Source: a bacterium
GTDB lineage: Bacteria > Bacillota_I > Bacilli_A > Mycoplasmatales > Mycoplasmoidaceae
NCBI GenBank assembly: GCA_017633835.1
Contig: JAGBOP010000013.1
Location: 1-14,724, forward strand
DNA: 14,724 nt
Direction of reading: 5' to 3'
Shown piece after piece: positions 9,202 to 14,724 of the stretch (positions are counted from its first letter, which is position 1; the number at the start of each line of letters is the position of its first letter). Position numbers and translations under genes: made by a program. The notes below the pieces were generated by a model that saw only the letters and a list, made by a program, of their open reading frames with translations, had not been told where the DNA came from and made no database searches.

Positions 9202-9232
9202 AAAAGTAAGAGGTTTTTTGCTTCTTACTTTT
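9202..9232 (+). terminator. Intrinsic terminator of the leuS-tpx unit
   Basis: AAAAGTAAGA (9202-9211) pairs with TCTTACTTTT (9223-9232), and two further weak pairs can form inward. A T-run continues to 9234. It sits 5 bases after the stop codon of the 216-aa membrane protein. Confidence 0.85.
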
Positions 9233-9265
9233 TTATTTATCATTAACTATCTTTTTTATTCCTCA

Positions 9266-9273
9266 TATAAAAT
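9266..9273 (+). promoter_or_regulatory. Promoter-like TATAAAAT for the SDR gene
   Basis: TATAAAAT (9266-9273) follows a T-rich stretch (9252-9260) and lies about 85 bases before ATG 9358. The inferred leader of nearly 80 bases contains CCTTTT (9331-9336) directly before the AAGG of the ribosome binding site. This could form a small sequestering hairpin, but the loop is tight and the idea is weak. Confidence 0.4.
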
Positions 9274-9357
9274 TAAATTAGGGATTAAACTTGTTTTTTA
9301 TGAATATTTGGTGTGAACAAGATTAATAAACCTTTTAAAAAAGGAGAATAAACAATA

Positions 9358-10107
9358 ATGAAACGAACCGTGATTATTACGGGTGGATCACGTGGCATTG
9401 GGCAAGGAATTGCTTTAAAGTTTTTACAAAATAATTACAACGTGGTAATTACTACTAGACACCAAGACCAAAAAGAAGCAATTTTAAAGTACTATACTGA
9501 TCATGGATGTGATGCTCCAACCTTAATGATTGTTGACGTAACGAAGGAAGATGAAGTAAAAAATTTAGTGGAAGAAACCGTGAATAAATTTGGGAAAGTG
9601 GACGTGTTTGTTAATAACGCAGGTATTACCATGGGTGAAGGACCAATTGGTGAATCCAAAACTGAAGATTTTGTTAGCACTATTAACACTAACTTACTTG
9701 GTACTTACTTTGGCATGAAATATGCCATTAAGGCAATGTTAAAAACGGGGGGAGGACAAATCGTTAACATTGCTAGTTTTCTAGGAATTAGAGCAGCTGC
9801 TAATACCGCTTTTTATACTGCTACTAAACATGCCGTGATTGGTTTAACTAAAGCTACTGCTATTGATTATGCTACCAAAGGAATTAGAATTAATGCCGTT
9901 GCCCCTGGAGCAATTAAAACCGAAATTTTTCAAAAGGCTATTGCAGCTGGCAAAGTAAGTGAAGAATCATTAGCCAATCTTGCTCCAATGAAGAAAATGG
10001 GGGAACCAAAAGATGTCGCTGAAGCAGTTTATTTTTTAGCATCGGTGGAAAATACTTTTCTAACTGGTTCGGTTCTGTGCGTGGATGGAGGACTATCTGA
10101 TTATTAA
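9358..10107 (+). CDS. SDR-family oxidoreductase (FabG-like)
   Basis: This is a classical short-chain dehydrogenase/reductase of 249 aa, the usual length. The nucleotide-binding motif TGGSRGIG is at residues 8-15, NNAG at 86-89, and Asn112 in the TNLLG stretch. The catalytic Ser140 and the Tyr153-x-x-x-Lys157 pair are present. A PG motif (183-184) and the C-terminal VDGG complete the fold. Arg34 after the second strand favours NADP(H). It resembles the FabG/glucose dehydrogenase branch, but the substrate cannot be read from sequence. A fatty-acid synthesis role is doubtful, because mollicutes of this type usually lack that pathway. ATG 9358 has AAGGAG (9341-9346) 11 bases upstream. It sits between two members of a membrane-protein family. 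No terminator follows it, so some read-through into the next gene is likely. Confidence 0.92.
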   Translation: MKRTVIITGGSRGIGQGIALKFLQNNYNVVITTRHQDQKEAILKYYTDHGCDAPTLMIVDVTKEDEVKNLVEETVNKFGKVDVFVNNAGITMGEGPIGESKTEDFVSTINTNLLGTYFGMKYAIKAMLKTGGGQIVNIASFLGIRAAANTAFYTATKHAVIGLTKATAIDYATKGIRINAVAPGAIKTEIFQKAIAAGKVSEESLANLAPMKKMGEPKDVAEAVYFLASVENTFLTGSVLCVDGGLSDY

Positions 10108-10116
10108 TTGCAATCA

Positions 10117-10129
10117 TTTCTAATAAAAT
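10117..10129 (+). promoter_or_regulatory. Promoter-like TTTCTAATAAAAT, nearly leaderless
   Basis: The -10-like TAAAAT (10124-10129) ends only 12 bases before ATG 10142. If used, transcription would start about 5-7 bases before the start codon. No Shine-Dalgarno is present. Confidence 0.45.
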
Positions 10130-10141
10130 TAATTATTATTT

Positions 10142-10756
10142 ATGCGAAATATACAACCTGATTTTTTTAAAGATCGTCATTTACCCGTTTATAACGTTGA
10201 TCCTAAAGATCGTAAGTTATTAGAACGAGTGAAGTGATACTTAATCTTTTTGTCAATTAATTCCTTTTTTTGGTGGTTCTTTGGGATTGCTGGAATTTGG
10301 TTAACAGCAGCAGGAGGTGTGTGATATAAAATAAACCCACATTTCGAACAAGCACGAGCTGAATTAGGTGTAGGAATCTTCTTTTTAATTATGTTTGTTA
10401 TTTGCTTTACCCTTGGTTTTTTATTACACTATCGCTTAACTAAAGATGCCAATACGATTAAAAAGTATGATGATAATTTTGACAATTATCTCATGGTTAA
10501 ATTCTTTTGATTAGCAAAAGAAAAACCACTAAAATGTACTTGAAATACCATTGCTTTTGGGTTAATTATGGATGTGGCCATTTTAGGCGATGTACTTGCA
10601 ATTTTAAAACGACCTCATCTTAGTGATGAACAAGCACACCAATGAGAACTTGAATTTGTCAAGAAATATGCTGCTCAACACCATGTCACCTTACACCAAG
10701 TTGAAGATGAAAATCTTGATCCTTGAAGTGATGATCCTGCAAACGATCCAAAATAA
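10142..10756 (+). CDS. Small membrane protein, paralogue group 1 (204 aa)
   Basis: The frame runs from ATG 10142 to TAA 10754-10756 and uses both TGG (a Trp-Trp pair at 44-45) and TGA. The N-terminus has RHLPVYNVDPKDRK (residues 12-25), matching the same region of the protein at 8546. Hydrophobic spans lie at about 34-60, 75-97 and 140-160, followed by an acidic tail rich in Asp, Glu and His. It is a paralogue of the 8546 gene, about as long and with the same span order; the SDR gene separates them. No function is recognised. The start has no Shine-Dalgarno. A strong terminator follows. Confidence 0.82.
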
Positions 10757-10768
10757 TCTCAATTAAAT

Positions 10769-10797
10769 AAGTAACCATTTTTCATGGTTACTTTTTT
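10769..10797 (+). terminator. Intrinsic terminator
   Basis: AAGTAACCAT (10769-10778) pairs perfectly with ATGGTTACTT (10784-10793) around a 5-base loop, followed by T to 10797. It begins 12 bases after the stop codon of the 204-aa membrane protein. Confidence 0.88.
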
Positions 10798-10830
10798 AAT
10801 GAAATAAAAGGACATAATGCGATTAATTAA

Positions 10831-10846
10831 TCCTTTTTAATAAAAT
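10831..10846 (+). promoter_or_regulatory. Promoter-like T-run plus AATAAAAT
   Basis: TAAAAT (10841-10846) follows CCTTTTTAA and ends 21 bases before ATG 10868. It fits the shared T-run plus nATAAAAT pattern. TCCTTTT (10831-10837) is also complementary to AAAAGGA (10806-10812), which would put the promoter's T-run in a loose stem of unknown meaning. Confidence 0.45.
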
Positions 10847-10867
10847 ATAGTTAGTAAAGTTAATAAG

Positions 10868-11452
10868 ATGACAAGATATCATTTGAATGCAATTCAAGAT
10901 TGCACTTATGAAATAAGTAAGTACATTACGACGGATAAATATTACGAGGAAACTGCAAAGTACGGAGTAAGAAATGTCCTTTATATGCGTAAACTACGCA
11001 AAGCAACGTGGTGAACCATTGGAATTGCGGTTGTGACTTCAATTCCATTAATTGTCTTATTTATCATGTACTTAGTGTGGTTTAACGATTTTGACTATTC
11101 CTGAAAAATCGTGCTAGCAACTGGAATCTTAATTTTAATAATCGATTTGTTATCAGGTGGTCCAATTTGACTATATATTGTTTATAAAATGTATCGCTAT
11201 TACGGGGTATTTTGTGATTTACTGCATGATAAACTAATTAGTACCGATTTAAGAACTTATCCCCAATTAATTCAAATTCAAGTTAGAACTAATACCCAAT
11301 TAGGATTATTTGGCATGAGTGATAGTAGTCAATTTCCAATGTATTCGTTTTATTGGTCAATGTATGCATGTGCTAATTTTATTGATAAATTAAATGAATA
11401 TTACTTAGCTACTCATCCATTAATTGCTAGTGATAGCAAAGAAAGTAAGTAA
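10868..11452 (+). CDS. Small membrane protein, paralogue group 2 (194 aa)
   Basis: The frame runs from ATG 10868 to TAA 11450-11452, with both TGG and TGA for Trp. A roughly 48-residue polar N-terminus carries YEISKY...YYEETAKYG. Two hydrophobic spans follow (about 49-72 and 81-104). The C-terminal half is soluble and contains a YYGVFCDLL stretch and, near the end, FIDKLNEYYL. The gene directly downstream shares these elements in the same order, so the two are tandem paralogues. There is no Shine-Dalgarno before the start and the predicted leader is short. Family and function are not recognised. Confidence 0.82.
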
Positions 11453-11477
11453 AATTATTCATAAGAAGGTAATGAAA

Positions 11478-12068
11478 ATGCATCCTGGAGCAAGTAAATT
11501 TGGTTGAGCTAAATATTATGATTATTACAACCAATATGATATTAGTAAGTATGTCCTTAATTTTTCGTATTATGAACATACCAAAGAATTTGGCACTAAC
11601 CAAGTTGCCAAAGTTAAAAAGTTATCAATTTTAGTCGGACTTGGTACGGCAATTTGTTTAGCAGGCTTATTGATTGAATTAATTTGTTGTATTGTCATTG
11701 GGTTAAATACCAATAATCCTTATTGCTTTATTGGCATTCCGTGCTGTTTAATTTGGTTCTTTATAGCAATCGGTTTAGTATTTGTCATGCATGCTCATGC
11801 AAAAAAGTATTACAAGGTGATTGATTTGTTAATGGGCAATGGATCATTAAGTCCGGTTGCGGTGCAATATCCAAAGATTGTTTATACCATGTTATGATAC
11901 TTTCATGAACATCCAATGTGATGAGGGCAATGAATGGCTCACCCCGGTCTAGTGCCACAAACTTGGTATGGTTATAATAAATCATTAGCTTTATTTATTG
12001 ACCGGTTAAATGAATATTATTTAAATCATAATGAACCAAATAAGCAAGAATTTATTATTAACCAATAA
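11478..12068 (+). CDS. Small membrane protein, paralogue group 2 (196 aa)
   Basis: The frame runs to TAA 12066-12068. ATG 11478 is preferred because AAGG (11466-11469) is 8 bases upstream; an in-frame ATG at 11472 is only 2 bases from it. The N-terminus has YDISKY...YYEHTKEFG, then two hydrophobic spans. After these come YYKVIDLL with a YP motif, a Trp-rich stretch with several TGA codons, and finally FIDRLNEYYL. Order and spacing match the gene ending 25 bases upstream, which indicates tandem duplication and cotranscription. The Trp/His-rich segment (about residues 136-160) is not in the partner and suggests divergence of the soluble part. No function is recognised. Confidence 0.82.
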
Positions 12069-12078
12069 TAAATAATAA

Positions 12079-12116
12079 AAAAATAGTGAATGAGATAAAA
12101 ATCATTCACTATTTTT
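12079..12116. terminator. Long bidirectional terminator
   Basis: A perfect 15-bp stem, from 12079-12093 paired with 12102-12116, has an 8-base loop. It has an A-run on one side and a T-run on the other, so it works in both directions. It lies between converging genes and overlaps the stop codon of the minus-strand gene (12115-12117). Confidence 0.9.
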
Positions 12117-12642
12117 AAATGAAGTACCAAATGGTTGGGCGGTTTAACGAACCATCATCAGTTTTATCATCTTTGGGATTAATGAAGAAAGGAGTGTGGT
12201 CTTGCATGTGCTTTTTAGCTTCGTTATAAAGTTCTTTGGTTCAAACAAATAATTTAATGCAAAAAATTCAATCAGATAATCCAAGTAAGAATGCTCCCAT
12301 GGTAATCTTGCGTGCTAGTTTATATAACGCTTTGCGATCAGCAAAAATAATTCCCAAGGTTTTTACATTGTGAGTATATTTATTTTCATAAATATGAGCA
12401 CTTAATGCTAAGCAAAACCAAATAATAATCGTAATACCGTACGCACATCCTCCTTGCACTTGCCCATTTAAATCAGCAATAAACACCAAACATAAAACAA
12501 ACGCAAGCCCATCAAGTAACAAGAAGATGGATAAAATTAATTCAATAATACTATATTTGTAAAGTAATTGTAATTGGTGCCAACTTTGATCTTGTGAAAA
12601 CGAAGGAGTTAAGGTTGGCTTTCGATAAATTAAATTTCTCAT
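12115..12642 (-). CDS. Small membrane protein, possible distant group 1 member (175 aa)
   Basis: The frame runs from ATG 12642-12640 to TAA 12117-12115. TGA Trp codons fall within the last third, so a standard-code reading would stop near 12268. The start is supported by AGGA (12655-12652), 9 bases upstream. A 30-residue polar N-terminus is followed by two hydrophobic spans (about 33-57 and 65-83) and a third near 114-131, then a charged tail ending in Trp-Tyr-Phe-Ile. The three-span order and the GLSDW third span resemble the proteins at 8546 and 10142, but the similarity is weak. No clear promoter is visible, and read-through from the transporter gene upstream is possible. Function unknown. 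Confidence 0.75.
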
Positions 12643-12702
12643 GCTTTTAATTCCTAACCTTATTTTAAATGATAAAGTGCAAGAAATAAGTTTTATGACA
12701 AT

Positions 12703-12728
12703 AAAAAAATAGATCAAATGATCTATTT
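12703..12728 (-). terminator. Terminator at the end of the MFS gene
   Basis: GATCTATTT (12720-12728) and AAATAGATC (12707-12715) form a 9-bp stem with a 4-base loop. On the minus strand the stem runs into a T-run (12709-12703). It overlaps the TAG stop codon of the transporter (12725-12723). Confidence 0.75.
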
Positions 12729-14231
12729 ATGCTTGGTAAAATCAATAATTTTTTGTTTTTGGTTAAAGTGATGGTGAGTGGTATAAATTTCATCTTTAAC
12801 TTCATCACTAGTATATTTATCAATGATAATTGGTAAATAAGTAAAGATGTTAAAAGTAACTTGGTATTTAGTATTTACTAATTTACTGCAATACATGTAC
12901 CAGTGAATTGGTAAGACAATGATGCATCCTAAAATCATAATGGCTAAAGCAATATAAACTACGGTACTAAAGAATTCAGGGTGATAAACATTTTGTCCCA
13001 TTGAATTTTTAATGGTACAAATTGGACCACCAATGGCAGTACCAATCATACCCCCAATTCCTACTGAAGCTAAAACCATGCCGGATTCAAAGTCAACGTT
13101 ATCACTTTTATCATGGTGCCGTGCTAATGGTAAAGCCATCGAATAAATATTTGGCATTAACATGTAAGCAAATAATGGGAAGATTAAAGTAAATGCAAGA
13201 ATTGCAGGAGCAGATTTCATGGCAACTGCAATAGCTAAACCAATTAAGCCAATTAATGTTCCACTAATTAAGAAATAAATTCATGGGAAGGTTTTGCCAT
13301 TGGAAAATAATCCCCCAAGTAAATTTCCTCCCGCTGAGCAAATTCCATACATAGCAAGTAATAAACCAAGTAGGTTAACTTGTGTATGAATAATTCCTAC
13401 TTCCACTGCAGTTCATTCTTTTTGAAGTAATGGATAAAGTAAGAAAATTGCCATGAAGACAATAATGGCAAACACTAAACATAAAGTAAATGGTCAGTAA
13501 ATAATGCTACCTAATTCTTTTTTAAGATTAGGTTTACCTCCCGTTAAATGTAAATCCCGCGGCACAAAGAAGAAGATGCATCCTGCTCCTAACAAAATAA
13601 ATAACGCTGTTGCAAAGAATGTTCAGCGTCAGTTTTGGTGACTAATTGCAATTGTGTATAAAGCTGGTAAGTGTGTTCCAATATCCATGTTACTTACAAA
13701 CGTAAAGATTGGCACAAAAGTACATGTAGCCATAAATAAGGAAACAAGAGTAGCAGTTACGGATGTACCATGTTTGTTTTTAGGGGCAATGGCAATTGCC
13801 ACGACCGTAATAATCGATGCAATCGCACCGTGGGCTAATCCACATAAAAACCGGAAGAATAATAATTCACTAAAGTTGGTGCTAAACCCAACAATGATGC
13901 TGGCTATGCAATAAATAATTGCACACCCAATAATGATTCATTTACGTTTGACTTTAAAGAATAAGATGGGAATCAAAATCGCACTAATGATTACCCCAAT
14001 TAAATATAACGTTAAGGTTAAGTTAACATTTGCTTCACTTGTGCCGGGAAATGAACTCATTAAGGGATTAGCAATTCCGCCTGGAATGTATCAACCAATT
14101 CCCAAGCAGAACATGACAATGCATAAAGAGATTAATGCAGGAACATTAATTTTAGTAACTGGCTTAAGATTATCTAATCTCGTAGCATCCTGCTGGATTT
14201 TATTTGTTTTAAAAAAATTCGTTAATGGCAA
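12723..14231 (-). CDS. MFS transporter, 502 aa
   Basis: This is a multi-span secondary transporter of the major facilitator type, with about twelve hydrophobic segments. The first span ends in GWYIPGGIANP. A basic loop FFKVKRK follows span 2, as in MFS motif A, and FRFLCGLAHG resembles the R-x3-G-x3-G motif B. A long central loop follows span 6. The C-terminal tail is hydrophilic with a His-His-His cluster. The substrate cannot be deduced. The start is taken as TTG 14231-14229, because AAAAGGAG (14246-14239) is 7 bases before it. No ATG or GTG lies nearby in frame, and the next in-frame Met would remove part of span 1. Trp is often TGA. The 5' leader carries two hairpins. Confidence 0.86.
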
Positions 14232-14260
14232 TAATAATCTCCTTTTGATAATATTAAATA

Positions 14261-14292
14261 AAATAAATGCAGTCAAACAACTACATTTATTT
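14261..14292 (-). promoter_or_regulatory. 12-bp hairpin in the MFS leader
   Basis: On the minus strand, AAATAAATGTAG (14292-14281) pairs with CTGCATTTATTT (14272-14261), including one G-U pair, around an 8-base loop. It ends 15 bases before the AAAAGGAG ribosome binding site. It could protect the mRNA or act in regulation; there is no T-run, so it is not a terminator. Confidence 0.45.
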
Positions 14293-14324
14293 ATGTTTTG
14301 GTTAAATAAAAAACTAAAACAAAA

Positions 14325-14340
14325 AGGATTTTGCAATCCT
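14325..14340 (-). promoter_or_regulatory. Small hairpin at the 5' end of the MFS transcript
   Basis: AGGATT pairs with AATCCT around a 4-base loop. On the minus strand a T-rich run follows, so it looks like a weak terminator or attenuator just after the promoter. On the plus strand, T residues follow at 14345-14350 as well, but no plus-strand gene ends here. Confidence 0.4.
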
Positions 14341-14351
14341 CATGTTTTTTA

Positions 14352-14357
14352 ATTATA
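14352..14357 (-). promoter_or_regulatory. -10 box for the MFS gene
   Basis: A perfect TATAAT on the minus strand (14357-14352) is followed by T/A-rich sequence. It would start transcription near 14345, giving a leader of about 115 bases with both hairpins. Confidence 0.45.
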
Positions 14358-14434
14358 GTAACATTTAAGCAAAATTCATTTAATTTTGAAAATTTATAAG
14401 CATTATTTTTGATGAAAAAGAAAAATAATTTTGT

Positions 14435-14461
14435 TTGCTTAATTGATTGTACTATTATAAT
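14435..14461 (+). promoter_or_regulatory. Promoter for the gene at 14485
   Basis: TATAAT (14456-14461) has a -35-like TTGCTT (14435-14440) 15 bases upstream. The predicted leader is about 17 bases, with no Shine-Dalgarno before the ATG. Confidence 0.5.
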
Positions 14462-14484
14462 TAATACAATATATTACTTGCCTA

Positions 14485-14724
14485 CATGAAAAAGTTTTTT
14501 GGAAAGTTAAAACATAAGAAAACTAAATGGTTATATTACGTCCTGTTTGGCATCCTTTTCCCGCTTATTGTCATTGGATTAATTTGCTCATTTTGCTATT
14601 TGCCAAACCAATTAGCAACTAACCGCTCATCATCCTATGTCAATAGTGTTGATTTCAGCATTAATTATGCCAATAATCAAGCGGACATTAATAATGAAAA
14701 TGCCACTGATCAAGAAGCAAAGCA
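14485..14724 (+). CDS. N-terminally anchored membrane/surface protein, 5' part
   Basis: ATG 14485 opens a frame that is still open at the window end (80 residues visible). The start is a Lys-rich basic stretch (residues 1-14), then a strong hydrophobic span (about 16-40). A polar Asn/Ser-rich segment follows and is expected to lie outside the cell. There is no Cys in a lipobox position that I would trust, so it is more likely an uncleaved anchor than a lipoprotein. The layout would fit a mycoplasma surface protein or a SecD-like first span plus external domain. The visible part is too short to choose. Confidence 0.7.

Noticed and set aside
9300..9326. Short leader peptide before the SDR gene (eight codons)
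   Set aside because: It has no ribosome binding site and no repeated regulatory codon, so it is probably chance.
12643..12717. Longer N-terminus for the minus-strand 175-aa protein starting at TTG 12717
   Set aside because: It would begin in the loop of the upstream gene's terminator and has no ribosome binding site; ATG 12642 has one.
13654..14352. Plus-strand open frames within and before the MFS gene
   Set aside because: They lie antisense to a well-supported transporter, show no family features and lack ribosome binding sites.
1..14724. tRNA or rRNA genes, CRISPR arrays, insertion sequences
   Set aside because: I saw no cloverleaf-type sequence, regular spaced repeats, transposase motifs or terminal inverted repeats on either strand.

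Overview
The window is from a mollicute (Mycoplasma-like) genome that uses genetic code 4. In-frame TGA codons sit at conserved tryptophan positions throughout. Examples are the WIGR and SRQRYWG motifs of leucyl-tRNA synthetase. Most long genes look broken if TGA is read as stop. The DNA is AT-rich, genes are closely packed, and hairpin-plus-T-run terminators separate the units. Arginine is often CGG, a codon that is rare or unassigned in some other mollicutes.

Layout. At the left edge are the 3' end of a membrane-protein gene (2-403) and an unrecognised 195-aa protein (445-1032). Next come an unrecognised soluble 340-aa protein (1110-2132) and a seven-segment membrane protein resembling the YwaF/TIGR02206 type (2257-3171). 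A strong terminator lies between the latter and valS, which runs convergently on the minus strand (3249-5861). A 193-bp divergent regulatory gap separates valS from leuS (6055-7956). leuS is followed by a Tpx-type thiol peroxidase (8011-8514) and a small membrane protein (8546-9196), probably as one operon. An SDR oxidoreductase (9358-10107) comes next, then three more small membrane proteins on the plus strand (10142-10756, 10868-11452, 11478-12068) and one on the minus strand (12115-12642). A 502-codon MFS transporter (12723-14231, minus) and the start of an anchored surface protein (14485 onward) close the window.

The most notable point is that the leucyl-tRNA synthetase is only 633 aa. 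Its CP1 editing domain is absent: the WIGR segment is joined by about eight residues to the DWxxSRQRYWG segment. The neighbouring valyl-tRNA synthetase keeps its editing domain. The same loss is known for Mycoplasma mobile LeuRS. The second notable feature is a cluster of small membrane proteins between 8546 and 12642 that fall into two paralogous groups, apparently made by local duplication. Several first-in-unit genes have no Shine-Dalgarno and very short predicted leaders, while internal genes have good ribosome binding sites.
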